Source: an uncultured Bacteroidota bacterium (lineage in GTDB: Bacteria; Bacteroidota; Bacteroidia; Flavobacteriales; TMED113). Taken from it: a stretch of DNA of 53,660 nt. The stretch covers positions 1 to 53,660 of the forward strand of contig CABYOB010000004.1 in the NCBI GenBank assembly GCA_902520385.1, written 5' to 3'. Shown in pieces: positions 40,026-49,643 of the stretch (positions are counted from its first letter, which is position 1; each line of letters begins with the position of its first letter). The position numbers were made by a program, and so were the translations under genes. The notes below the pieces were generated by a model, which worked only from the letters and a program-made list of their open reading frames with translations, had not been told where the DNA came from and made no database searches.

Positions 40026-40590
40026 AAGAGGAAAAGTTATCATTATTTCTGCCCCAAGTGGATCGGGGAAAACTACTATTACTAAATTTCTGTTAGCTCA
40101 AGATTTAAATTTACATTTTTCAGTTTCTGCTACAAGTAGGAGAAAAAGAGAACATGAAAGAAACGGGGTGGACTATTATTTTTTAGATATAAATCGTTTT
40201 AAAAAGGGAATACAAGATGAAGACTTTTTAGAGTGGGAAGAGGTATATCAAAATACATTTTATGGCACTTTAAAAAATGAGGTTCAATCGATGATACAGT
40301 CAGGCAAGAATATAATTTTTGACATTGATGTAAAAGGTGCTATAACATTGAAAAATTTTTTTAAAAAAAATGCATTTTCCATTTACATTGATGTTCCTTT
40401 TAAAACTATTGAAAAGCGATTAAGGAATAGAGGCACTGAAAAGGAACAGGAAATTTTAAAAAGAATCCAAAAAATAAAAAAAGAGCAGGTTTATAAAAAT
40501 AAGTTTGATGCTATTATGATTAATCTAGATTTAGATAAATTAAAAAAAGACATATTAATAGAGGTTAAAGATTATTTAAAAAATAAATAA
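40015..40590 (+). CDS. gmk: Guanylate kinase
   Basis: 'IIISAPSGSGKTTITKFLL', 'SVSATSRRKREHERNGVDYYF'. Confidence 0.95.
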   Translation: MYFKRGKVIIISAPSGSGKTTITKFLLAQDLNLHFSVSATSRRKREHERNGVDYYFLDINRFKKGIQDEDFLEWEEVYQNTFYGTLKNEVQSMIQSGKNIIFDIDVKGAITLKNFFKKNAFSIYIDVPFKTIEKRLRNRGTEKEQEILKRIQKIKKEQVYKNKFDAIMINLDLDKLKKDILIEVKDYLKNK

Positions 40591-41156
40591 TGAAAGTAGG
40601 TTTGTTTTTTGGAACGTTTAACCCAGTTCACAATGGTCATGTCGAAATTGTTTCCCAATTGTTAAATAAAAAAATATTTAATCAAATATGGATTATCCTA
40701 TCTCCTAGGAGCCCACATAAAAAATTTAATTTAATAAATAAGGAAGCGCGATTAGAAATGTTAAATATTACATTTAAAAATTATGATAATGTTGTAATAA
40801 GTGACGTTGAATTTAAATTTAATCCGCCGAATTATACTATTGATACGTTATCTTATTTAAGTAATAAATTCTCAAAAATTTTTTTTGCAATTATTATGGG
40901 TTCTGATAATTATATTAAAATAAATAGTTGGAGAAACAGTCAAGAGATACAAGAAAAGTATAGTATATATGTTTATCCAAGAGAGGGGGCTCAAATTAAA
41001 AACAAGAATTCTAGAAAGATTAATTATTTAGATTTTCCCATAATCAAAATTTCATCTACTAGTATTAGAGAGGGAATTGCTAATAAAAAAGATATTATAA
41101 CAAGATATCTGCCCCCCAACGTTTATGATTTTATTAAAAAAAATAATCTATATTAA
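40590..41156 (+). CDS. nadD: Nicotinate-nucleotide adenylyltransferase
   Basis: 'GLFFGTFNPVHNGHVEI', 'ISSTSIREGI'. Confidence 0.92.
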   Translation: MKVGLFFGTFNPVHNGHVEIVSQLLNKKIFNQIWIILSPRSPHKKFNLINKEARLEMLNITFKNYDNVVISDVEFKFNPPNYTIDTLSYLSNKFSKIFFAIIMGSDNYIKINSWRNSQEIQEKYSIYVYPREGAQIKNKNSRKINYLDFPIIKISSTSIREGIANKKDIITRYLPPNVYDFIKKNNLY

Positions 41157-41158
41157 TT

Positions 41159-41175
41159 TTGGCACGATTGTTGTA
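41159..41175 (+). promoter_or_regulatory. Sigma-54 (-24/-12) promoter candidate
   Basis: ttggcacgattgttgta vs YTGGCACGRNNNTTGCW: one mismatch. Confidence 0.6.
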
Positions 41176-41184
41176 TAATATGTC

Positions 41185-41268
41185 AGCAGATAGTATTGGG
41201 GTGTGAAGGCAGAATATATATAATTAAATTAGGTGCTACTAAATTTATATATATTCTGCTTTCCTTTT
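41185..41268 (+). ncRNA. Candidate sigma-54-driven small RNA ending in a long hairpin
   Basis: Downstream of the sigma-54 box; no ORF; stem gaaggcagaatatatataa / ttatatatattctgctttc (about 41205-41223 / 41245-41263) followed by cttttaa. Confidence 0.4.
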
Positions 41269-41950
41269 AAATGTTTTCAATAATAGATTCAAAAATAAGT
41301 TTGCCATCTATATTATTTAAGTTTTCATCACATGCTCTTTCTGGGTGCGGCATCATTCCAAAAACATTTTTCGCTTTATTACAAATTCCCGCAATATTTT
41401 TCATTGAGCCATTTGGGTTGAACTCCATATTAACTTCTCCATTAGCATCACAATATTTAAATATTATTTGTTTATTAGAAACAAGCGATTTTAATGTTTT
41501 CTGGTCTGTATAGTATCTTCCCTCTGCATGTGCTATAGGAATCTTAAGGGGGGTTTTTGAGTTAATTTTTTTTGTAATTAAACAAGAGTTACTTGATTTA
41601 ATATATAAATTTTTACATATAAATTTTTGATTTATATTCCTAAGCAAGGTGCCAGGTAACAAATTGCATTCACATAAAATTTGAAAACCATTGCAAACGC
41701 CTAACACATATTTACCTTTTCGTGCATGCTCAATAACAGATTTCATAATTGGAGAGAATTGAGCAATTGCTCCAGATCTAAGATAATCTCCATATGAAAA
41801 TCCACCAGGCAGAATAATAAAATCACATTTTTTCAAACTAGTTTCTTTGTGCCACAAAAACTCCACGTCTTGTTTTAGTTTAGTTTTTAGATTATAATAC
41901 ATATCGTGATCACAATTAGAACCAGGAAAAACTACTACGCCAAATTTCAT
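41267..41950 (-). CDS. purQ: Phosphoribosylformylglycinamidine synthase subunit PurQ
   Basis: Class I glutamine amidotransferase 'LGVCNGFQIL', 'VVFPGSNCDHDM', 'GMMPHPER'. Confidence 0.93.
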   Translation of the reverse strand: MKFGVVVFPGSNCDHDMYYNLKTKLKQDVEFLWHKETSLKKCDFIILPGGFSYGDYLRSGAIAQFSPIMKSVIEHARKGKYVLGVCNGFQILCECNLLPGTLLRNINQKFICKNLYIKSSNSCLITKKINSKTPLKIPIAHAEGRYYTDQKTLKSLVSNKQIIFKYCDANGEVNMEFNPNGSMKNIAGICNKAKNVFGMMPHPERACDENLNNIDGKLIFESIIENI

Positions 41951-42010
41951 TTTTTTAAATTAAATATTTTTATGAAGTTAAAATAGATTTTTAGTAAAAC
42001 AATTTTTTGG

Positions 42011-42040
42011 TTGCAGATATTTATAAAAAAACTATTTTTG
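42011..42040 (+). promoter_or_regulatory. Bacteroidota housekeeping promoter candidate
   Basis: TTG (42011-42013) - N19 - TATTTTTG (42033-42040), matching TTG/TAnnTTTG. Confidence 0.6.
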
Positions 42041-42060
42041 TATTATAAAATTTAATTTTT

Positions 42061-42201
42061 ATGACAGATTTTTTTAATTCTCTAGCAAATATTTTCGAAA
42101 AATCTTTTGAGGTACTTCCTTTTTTGGGGAATTATGCTAATTATTTTTTTATTTTTCTAGCTTGCGTAGCATTTGTAATTTCGGCCAAAAAATTTATTTA
42201 G
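42061..42201 (+). CDS. 46-aa single-TM small protein (not in ORF track)
   Basis: ATG..TAG reads MTDFFNSLANIFEKSFEVLPFLGNYANYFFIFLACVAFVISAKKFI; promoter 20 nt upstream. Confidence 0.6.
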   Translation: MTDFFNSLANIFEKSFEVLPFLGNYANYFFIFLACVAFVISAKKFI

Positions 42202-43474
42202 GTATTAAATCTAAACCAATATCTTTTCTATAATAAACCCCATCAAAATGGATTGCTTTAATTCTTTTATAAGAATTTTGAGTAGCCTGCTTGATACTTT
42301 TACCTAAACTACTTACAGCTAGTACTCTTCCCCCATTTGTTATGATTTTATTATTTTCTTTTTTCGTTCCGGCATGAAAAATAATATTTTGGGCTTCTGA
42401 TGTATTTAATCCAGATATTGATTGTCCGGTAGTATATTTCTCAGGGTACCCTTTAGAGCTTAAAATTACAGTACTGCAACATTTAGCACTAATTTCTAAT
42501 TTTTCTAATTTAAATGCATGTTCATCTTCTATCTTCGAGAATAAATTAACAAGATCAGACTTAATTCTTGGCAAAACAACTTGTGTTTCCGGATCACCTA
42601 AACGTACATTGTACTCAATAACTTTTGGCTCATTATTAACTTTGATAAGGCCTAAAAAAATAAAGCCATAATATTTTATGTTTTCTTTTTTTAAACCTTC
42701 AATTGTTGGTTTAATAATTAAGTTTTCTATTTTTTGCATGAATGCTTTATTTGCAAATGGAACTGGGGAAACAGAGCCCATCCCCCCAGTATTTAATCCA
42801 GTATCTCCTTCACCAATTCTTTTATAGTCTTTAGCTGTAGGTAAAATTTTATAATCAATACCATTAGTTAGAACAAAAACAGATAATTCAATTCCAGATA
42901 AAAACTCCTCAATTAAAACCTCATCACTTGCCGCACCAAATTTATTATCGATTAGCATCTCTTTTAACTCCTTTTCAGCCTCTAATTTATTTTGTAAAAT
43001 AACAACTCCCTTTCCTGCTGCTAATCCATTTGCTTTTAAAACATATGGGGCTTTAATTGATTTCAAATAATTAACAGCTTGTTTAAATTGATTTTTTTTA
43101 AATGATGCATACTTAGCTGTAGGTATTTTATATTTTTCCATGAACTCTTTTGCAAATCGCTTGCTTCCTTCAAGTAAACTGGCTTTTTTTGAGGGAGCAA
43201 TAATAGTTAAATTTGGAAATTTAGGCTTTAGATAATCATATATTCCCTCTACAATAATATTTTCTGGCCCGACAATTAAGATATTTATTTTTTCTTTTAA
43301 AATAAAACTCCCGATACTACTAAATTTTTTAGTATTTAAATTAATGTTGGTCCCTAAGTTATTAGTTCCAGCATTTCCTGGCGCAATAAATAATTTTTTT
43401 AATTTTTTACTAGTAGATAATTTCCAAGCAATAGCATGTTCTCTTCCCCCTGATCCAAGTAATAAAATATTCAT
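42194..43474 (-). CDS. purD: Phosphoribosylamine-glycine ligase
   Basis: 'LLLGSGGREHAIAWKL', 'VLKANGLAAGKGVVI', 'RLGDPETQVVLPRI'. Confidence 0.95.
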   Translation of the reverse strand: MNILLLGSGGREHAIAWKLSTSKKLKKLFIAPGNAGTNNLGTNINLNTKKFSSIGSFILKEKINILIVGPENIIVEGIYDYLKPKFPNLTIIAPSKKASLLEGSKRFAKEFMEKYKIPTAKYASFKKNQFKQAVNYLKSIKAPYVLKANGLAAGKGVVILQNKLEAEKELKEMLIDNKFGAASDEVLIEEFLSGIELSVFVLTNGIDYKILPTAKDYKRIGEGDTGLNTGGMGSVSPVPFANKAFMQKIENLIIKPTIEGLKKENIKYYGFIFLGLIKVNNEPKVIEYNVRLGDPETQVVLPRIKSDLVNLFSKIEDEHAFKLEKLEISAKCCSTVILSSKGYPEKYTTGQSISGLNTSEAQNIIFHAGTKKENNKIITNGGRVLAVSSLGKSIKQATQNSYKRIKAIHFDGVYYRKDIGLDLIPK

Positions 43475-43479
43475 AGTAT

Positions 43480-44211
43480 TTAATCTTCAATAATTTCTAA
43501 TGAATGAAAAACGTCTTGAACATCATCGTCTTCTTCAAATTTTTCTATCATATTTAAAATGGTGTTCGCGTGATCCTTGCTAATTTTTTTTGTTTCAAGG
43601 GCTAGTCTTTCAAGTCGTGCATTTTTAGGAACTATTTTTAATTCTTCAAGTTTTTTTTGCATTAGTCCAAAGTTTTCAAAGTTAGTAGATAAAAAATAAG
43701 CATCACTCATGGTTTCAAATTCTTCTAGCCCTCCGTCTATTAAGGACATTTCTAGCTCTTCTTCAGAAAAATTCCCAATATTTTTATCTAATTCAAAAAC
43801 ACTGATTCGATTGAATAAAAATTCTAAAGAACCATTTTTACCTAACTCTCCATTAAATTTATTAAATATGGCCCTTATATTAGCTACAGTTCTGTTGATA
43901 TTATCTGTTGTGCATTCTATAAAGAACGCTACGCCTCCTGGACCATATCCTTCGTAAGTAGTTTCAACATAAGTGTCAGAATCTTTTGAAGATGCTTTTT
44001 TGATTGCCCTTTCAATTGTGTCTTTGGGCATATTTACACCTTTGGCGTTTTGTATCGAAGTTTTTAATTTAGGATTAGAAGAAACATCATCACCACCTTC
44101 TTTTACTGCTACATAAATATCTTTTATACAGCGTGTAAATAACTTTCCTCTTTTTTTATCTTGCGCTCCCTTTCTGTGTTTGATGTTTGCCCATTTACTA
44201 TGGCCAGCCAT
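43480..44211 (-). CDS. yebC: YebC/PmpR family protein
   Basis: 'MAGHSKWANIKHRKGAQDKKRGKLFTRCIKDI', 'YEGYGPGGVAFFIECTTDNINRT'. Confidence 0.95.
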   Translation of the reverse strand: MAGHSKWANIKHRKGAQDKKRGKLFTRCIKDIYVAVKEGGDDVSSNPKLKTSIQNAKGVNMPKDTIERAIKKASSKDSDTYVETTYEGYGPGGVAFFIECTTDNINRTVANIRAIFNKFNGELGKNGSLEFLFNRISVFELDKNIGNFSEEELEMSLIDGGLEEFETMSDAYFLSTNFENFGLMQKKLEELKIVPKNARLERLALETKKISKDHANTILNMIEKFEEDDDVQDVFHSLEIIED

Positions 44212-44212
44212 T

Positions 44213-44551
44213 TTATTGTCTTTTATCTAAATAATCATCAGTTCCATTTCTTTTATTTAAATAACTATTATTGTTATTTTTAGTGGACTGAGGAATATAT
44301 TCAGCATCTTCGTTTTTAGAATTTTTATTTACCCTCTCCTTTTTTACTTTTACTTTTTCTTTTGTATTTTTTACTTTTTTAGTTTTTGTAGTTTGCTCAT
44401 CACCCCTTCCCATAAGTATTAATATGCCTAGTACAATAATTACTAAAATTGCAATTCTACGCCCATTTGAGCTGGTTTCAATTTGAGGCTCAACAATTGG
44501 TTTTGCTTTTTTTCTTGCTGTTTTTTTAGCTGGTTTTCTTTTCGCTGCCAT
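44213..44551 (-). CDS. Lys-rich single-TM protein, unknown function
   Basis: 'MAAKRKPAKKTARKKAKP' basic tail, one TM segment 'IAILVIIVLGILILMG', then highly charged C-terminus. Confidence 0.6.
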   Translation of the reverse strand: MAAKRKPAKKTARKKAKPIVEPQIETSSNGRRIAILVIIVLGILILMGRGDEQTTKTKKVKNTKEKVKVKKERVNKNSKNEDAEYIPQSTKNNNNSYLNKRNGTDDYLDKRQ

Positions 44552-44590
44552 TTTTTCGGGTTTTTTAATTAGTCAACAAATATAATAAAA

Positions 44591-46393
44591 CTATTCATTT
44601 AATTTTAAAACTGCTAGAAAAGCAGATTGTGGAATTTCAACATTTCCAAGTTGTTTCATTTTCTTTTTCCCTTTCTTTTGTTTTTCTAGTAATTTTCGCT
44701 TTCTTGTTATATCTCCACCATAACATTTTGCAGTCACATCTTTTCTTAAAGCTTTAACTGTTTCTCTAGCAATTATTTTAGAGCCGATAGCTCCTTGAAT
44801 AGCAATATCAAATTGTTGTCTTGGAATTAATGTTTTTAGTTTAACGCACATTTTTTTTCCAATGTTAAATGCATTATCTCTGTGAATAAGGGAAGATAAA
44901 GCATCTACTTGTTCACCGTTTAATAAGATGTCTACTTTTGTTAAATGAGTTATTTGCATATTTAAGGGCTGATAATCAAATGATGCATAACCCTTGGAGA
45001 TACTTTTTAATCTGTCATAGAAATCAAATACAATTTCCGATAAAGGCATTTCAAGAGAGATTTCTACTCTATTAGTTGTGATATATACTTGATTTTTTAA
45101 TATTCCTCTTTTTTCTATACAAAGATTCATAATGGGTCCAATAAATTGACTATCTGTAATTATTTGGGCTTTAATAAAAGGTTCTTCAACACGCTCTAGA
45201 TGGTTTGATTCAGGTAAGTCAGAGGGATTGTTAACTTGTATAATTTCTCCTTTCTTTGTGTACGCATAATAAGAAACGTTAGGAACAGTGGTTATAACAT
45301 TCATATTGAATTCTCTATCTAAACGTTCTTGAATAATTTCCATATGCAACATGCCCAAAAATCCGCAACGAAATCCAAACCCTAGAGCCATAGATGATTC
45401 AGGTTCAAAAGTTAAGGATGCATCATTTAGTTTTAATTTTTCCATTGAATTTCTTAATTCTTCATAATCATCTGTGTCCACTGGATAGATTCCGGCAAAA
45501 ACCATTGGTTTTACATCTTCAAATCCTTCAATTGGTTTATCACAAGGGGTTTCGATAGAAGTTATGGTGTCTCCGACCTTTACTTCATTAGCATCTTTAA
45601 TTCCAGAAATTATATATCCTACATTTCCAGTAGAAATTGATTCACATTTTTCTTGTTTAAATTTTAATATCCCAACTTCTTCGGCAATATATGATTTGCC
45701 TGTTGCAAAGAACTTTACTTTATCTCCTTTAGAAATAGTTCCATTAACAACTTTAAAATAAGCTTCTATACCCCTAAATGGATTATATACAGAGTCAAAA
45801 ATTAATGCTTGTAATGGCAGTTTTCTGTTACCAGATGGAGATGGTATTTTTTCAATAATATTTTTTATTAAGACTTCGACCCCTAGTCCAGTTTTTCCAG
45901 ATGTCCAAATTATATCTTCTCTTTTACAACCGATTAAATCAATAATTTGATCAGAAACCTCTTCGGGGTTAGCGCTGTCTAAATCTACCTTATTTAGTAC
46001 TGGTATAATTTCAAGATCATTTTCTAAGGCTAAATAAAGATTAGAAATGGTCTGAGCTTGAATTCCTTGTGCAGCATCTACAACCAATAAAGCCCCTTCA
46101 CAAGCTGCAATGGATCTTGATACTTCGTAAGAAAAATCAACATGCCCAGGGGTGTCAATTAGGTTTAAACAATAATTTTCATTATTAAACATTGTTTGCA
46201 TTTGAATAGCGTGGCTTTTAATTGTAATTCCTCGCTCTCTTTCCAAATCCATATTGTCTAATAATTGATTTTGAAGATTTTTCTTTTCAACTGTTTTAGT
46301 AAATTCAAGCAATCTGTCAGCAAGAGTACTTTTCCCATGGTCAATATGGGCGATAATACAGAAATTTCGAATAAAATTTTGTTTATCAGGCAT
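44591..46393 (-). CDS. lepA: Elongation factor 4
   Basis: '[17 protein letters not shown]', '[15 protein letters not shown]', LepA C-terminal '[33 protein letters not shown]'. Confidence 0.97.
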   Translation of the reverse strand: MPDKQNFIRNFCIIAHIDHGKSTLADRLLEFTKTVEKKNLQNQLLDNMDLERERGITIKSHAIQMQTMFNNENYCLNLIDTPGHVDFSYEVSRSIAACEGALLVVDAAQGIQAQTISNLYLALENDLEIIPVLNKVDLDSANPEEVSDQIIDLIGCKREDIIWTSGKTGLGVEVLIKNIIEKIPSPSGNRKLPLQALIFDSVYNPFRGIEAYFKVVNGTISKGDKVKFFATGKSYIAEEVGILKFKQEKCESISTGNVGYIISGIKDANEVKVGDTITSIETPCDKPIEGFEDVKPMVFAGIYPVDTDDYEELRNSMEKLKLNDASLTFEPESSMALGFGFRCGFLGMLHMEIIQERLDREFNMNVITTVPNVSYYAYTKKGEIIQVNNPSDLPESNHLERVEEPFIKAQIITDSQFIGPIMNLCIEKRGILKNQVYITTNRVEISLEMPLSEIVFDFYDRLKSISKGYASFDYQPLNMQITHLTKVDILLNGEQVDALSSLIHRDNAFNIGKKMCVKLKTLIPRQQFDIAIQGAIGSKIIARETVKALRKDVTAKCYGGDITRKRKLLEKQKKGKKKMKQLGNVEIPQSAFLAVLKLNE

Positions 46394-46507
46394 GATTAAT
46401 AATAAAGATTACAAATCTACTTTTTTAATTCTATATTTAATCCTATGTTAAAAAATATTTCTTTATTATAACTATATTTGTTATATCAACACTCAAATTA
46501 AAACTAA

Positions 46508-49000
46508 ATGATGCAGCAATTTTTAAAAACAATTATGATTTTTTGTATGTTAATATCTACCGATTTATTAACTGCTCAAATTGTAGCTTCTGAAGATGTC
46601 TATTTGTGTGAGCCTACAGAGATAACTTTACAAGCCACTGCTAATGGGACTTCTGGAACTGACTCTGGTATTTCTAGTGATGATACTTTTGGAGGATTAG
46701 TTAATTTAGGTTTTAATTTTGATTTTTATGGGGTCACTTATAACCAATGTGTTATTTCTTCAAATAATTATTTGTCATTTAATGCTGCAAATGCTGGTGG
46801 TTATTCTGGTTGGAATATTGGTGCAGCTGTGCCTAATAATTTTGACGCTCCAATGAATGCAATACTGTGCCCTTGGCAAGATATAAATCCAGGGATAGGT
46901 GGAAATATTCAGTATAGTTTATCAGGTGATGCTCCTAATAGAGTATTTACAGTTACTTTTTGCGCAATACCTATGTTCTCATGTACTGATATATGTTATA
47001 CTAGTCAAATAAAATTATTTGAAACAAGTAATATTATTGAAACTCATATATCTGAAAAGCCATTATGTGCAACATGGAATGATGGGGCAGCTATACATGC
47101 TTTACATAATAACACGGGGACTATAGCTAATGTAGTTACAGGGCCTGATGGTATAGTAAGAAATTTTCCTAATCAATGGACAGCGTTACAAGATGGATAT
47201 AGATTTACGCCAAATGGCCCAAATGATTATATAATAGAACAAATTCCTTACCAACCTGTAATTACTGGCAATACAGTTACATGGTTAGATGTTGATGGAA
47301 ATATTGTTGGTTCAGGTAACACTTTAACTGTTAATCCAACTGAATCAACCACATACTATGCTCAGGCGCAACTTTGTGAGGGAGGGGGGTGTTCTGGAAA
47401 TGGAGGAGGAACAGTTGAAGACGAGGTAAGTATATTTTTTGAAGAAATTTCAATTGATTATGAGACTACCTCAGCTTCTTGCGGCTGGGAAAATAATCCA
47501 GATGGACAAATAATTTCTAGCCCAGTGGGAACAGGTCCATTTGATTTTATCTGGACTAATGAAAATGGTGAAGTAGTTCAAGAAACAATAGCACAAAACA
47601 CAGACATTTTAAATAATATTCCACCAGGAAATTATATTTTAAGTGTATCCACTCAATTAGGTTGTTTTGATGAAGAAACAATCTCAGTTGAAATGGATGG
47701 CTTAATGCCAGAGGAGGCTTTGGCAGGGGATGACCAAGAAATATGTTCAACTTTAACAACTCTGTCGGCAAATAGTACTCAGGCACAAGATAATGTTGTA
47801 CAATGGGAGTTAATATCAGGAAGTGGCATCATAAGCGATATCGATAATCCATCTTCTAATGTTACTGGACTATCGATTGGGGAGAATGTTTTTCAATGGA
47901 GCGTTACAAATGATTGTGGGACAAATACAGATCAAGTTACAATTACTGTATTAGATGGAAACCCCGTGATTTCGGAGCCATTAAGTCCGGTGACTTGTTT
48001 GTTAAACACAAGTTTAAATGCAAGTGTACAAGGAGATGTGATGGTGTGGTCGGGTTCGGGCCCTGGAAATATTAATTTTTCTTCACCGAATGATTTGTCA
48101 ACAAATGTAACTGTTGATCAATATGGTCTGTATACGTTTAATTTTATGGGCTGTGCAGGTACTCAAACAGTTTCGGTTGAATTTGTTACTGAAACACCAC
48201 AAATAATTAATGAAGAGACTGTTTATTGTGACTTTCAGACTGAGCTAGAAGTTAATTATATTGAAAATATAAATGGGTGGTCACTTTTTTCTAGCCCTAA
48301 TGGCTCAAATGTCACTTTTTCTTCACCGAACGATTTAAGTACAAATGTAACAGTAGATCAATATGGAACTTATCAATTTATGTTTGAAGCATGTGATTCA
48401 TATGATGTTATTCCTGTTACTTTTGCACCTGATGAACCAACTGTTGTTGGGCCGCAGCACCAAGATTGCATTTTATATGCAGATTTGGTAGCTTATACAG
48501 AGGCTGAAAATGGTGGGCCTTGGACACAAATTTTTGGGCCAAGCGGAGTTGTTTTTTCTGACCAATGGTCTCCAGAAGTTCAGGTTACTGTACCAGACTA
48601 TGGTATTTATATGTTTCAATATACAGCATGTAATATAGATACATATATTGAGGTAGGGTTTTCGTGCGAACTAGTATTACCGAATGTTATCACCCCTAAT
48701 AATGATGGCATTAATGATGAGTTTATTATTGATGGTTTAGATCCTACCATCTACACTAACAGCTTATTTACTGTTTTTAACAGATGGGGAGGTGTTGTAT
48801 ATATTGAAAGTGATTATGGTTTAAATGATGTTTGGTGGGATGGAGAAGTTGTCTTGGATAGTTATATTAGAGATTATTCGGAAAGTTCTGAGAAACAACT
48901 GGTAAATGATGGTGTTTACTATTATGTTTTGGATGTATTTAATCAAGCTCAAAATCAAAAAGAATATTATACGGGCCACCTTACAATTTTAAAAGACTAG
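46508..49000 (+). CDS. T9SS-secreted PKD-like adhesin with CHU_C/type B gliding-motility sorting domain
   Basis: Signal peptide; C-terminal 'LPNVITPNNDGINDEFIIDGLD...FTVFNRWGGVVY...GVYYYVLDVFNQAQNQKEYYTGHLTILK'. Confidence 0.9.
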   Translation: MMQQFLKTIMIFCMLISTDLLTAQIVASEDVYLCEPTEITLQATANGTSGTDSGISSDDTFGGLVNLGFNFDFYGVTYNQCVISSNNYLSFNAANAGGYSGWNIGAAVPNNFDAPMNAILCPWQDINPGIGGNIQYSLSGDAPNRVFTVTFCAIPMFSCTDICYTSQIKLFETSNIIETHISEKPLCATWNDGAAIHALHNNTGTIANVVTGPDGIVRNFPNQWTALQDGYRFTPNGPNDYIIEQIPYQPVITGNTVTWLDVDGNIVGSGNTLTVNPTESTTYYAQAQLCEGGGCSGNGGGTVEDEVSIFFEEISIDYETTSASCGWENNPDGQIISSPVGTGPFDFIWTNENGEVVQETIAQNTDILNNIPPGNYILSVSTQLGCFDEETISVEMDGLMPEEALAGDDQEICSTLTTLSANSTQAQDNVVQWELISGSGIISDIDNPSSNVTGLSIGENVFQWSVTNDCGTNTDQVTITVLDGNPVISEPLSPVTCLLNTSLNASVQGDVMVWSGSGPGNINFSSPNDLSTNVTVDQYGLYTFNFMGCAGTQTVSVEFVTETPQIINEETVYCDFQTELEVNYIENINGWSLFSSPNGSNVTFSSPNDLSTNVTVDQYGTYQFMFEACDSYDVIPVTFAPDEPTVVGPQHQDCILYADLVAYTEAENGGPWTQIFGPSGVVFSDQWSPEVQVTVPDYGIYMFQYTACNIDTYIEVGFSCELVLPNVITPNNDGINDEFIIDGLDPTIYTNSLFTVFNRWGGVVYIESDYGLNDVWWDGEVVLDSYIRDYSESSEKQLVNDGVYYYVLDVFNQAQNQKEYYTGHLTILKD
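48076..48126 (+). repeat. Intragenic repeat unit 1
   Basis: Encodes FSSPNDLSTNVTVDQYG; nearly identical to 48315-48366. Confidence 0.8.
48315..48366 (+). repeat. Intragenic repeat unit 2
   Basis: Encodes FSSPNDLSTNVTVDQYG. Confidence 0.8.
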
Positions 49001-49580
49001 CCGTCCTGTCAATTTGTTTTGAAATCATATCAAATTCTAGATTAACTTTATCATTTTTCTTTATAAACTGAAAAGTTGTTTCTTTAAGAGTATGTGGGAT
49101 TATCCAGACTTCAAATGACATTTCTGAGTCTTTAATTTTTGAAACAGTTAGGCTAACACCGTTAATACAGATTGACCCTTTTTCAAATATTAAATTTTGG
49201 AATTTTTTTGGATATTGAAATATAAAAAAAACATTACCGTCTTCCTTATTAATAAAGGAACAGTTTCCAAGACAATCTACGTGACCCTGTACAAAATGAC
49301 CACTTATTCTAGAGGACATTTTTAAACTTCTCTCTAAGTTAATTTTATCTCCCACTTTTAAGGTTCCTAAATTTGTTTTAAGAAGAGTTTCTTTTACGCA
49401 GGTCACTTTATAAAATTTTGGACCAATGTGCGTTACAGTTAAACAAACTCCGTTATGAGCTACACTTTCACCTATTGCTAGTTCATTCGTGAAACTTGAT
49501 TTTATATAAATATTATAATTTGAGATGTTGTTCTCAACTTTCATTATTTCACCAATATTTTCGATTATTCCAGAGAACAT
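48981..49580 (-). CDS. ribE: Riboflavin synthase alpha subunit
   Basis: 'MFSGIIENIGEI', 'VAHNGVCLTVT', 'SGHFVQGHVD', 'SICINGVSLTV'. Confidence 0.94.
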   Translation of the reverse strand: MFSGIIENIGEIMKVENNISNYNIYIKSSFTNELAIGESVAHNGVCLTVTHIGPKFYKVTCVKETLLKTNLGTLKVGDKINLERSLKMSSRISGHFVQGHVDCLGNCSFINKEDGNVFFIFQYPKKFQNLIFEKGSICINGVSLTVSKIKDSEMSFEVWIIPHTLKETTFQFIKKNDKVNLEFDMISKQIDRTASLLKL

Positions 49581-49643
49581 ACAATTAGCTTGTTTATTAA
49601 TAATAAATAATTACTTTAGTTATCTAAATTTACTAATAAGATT

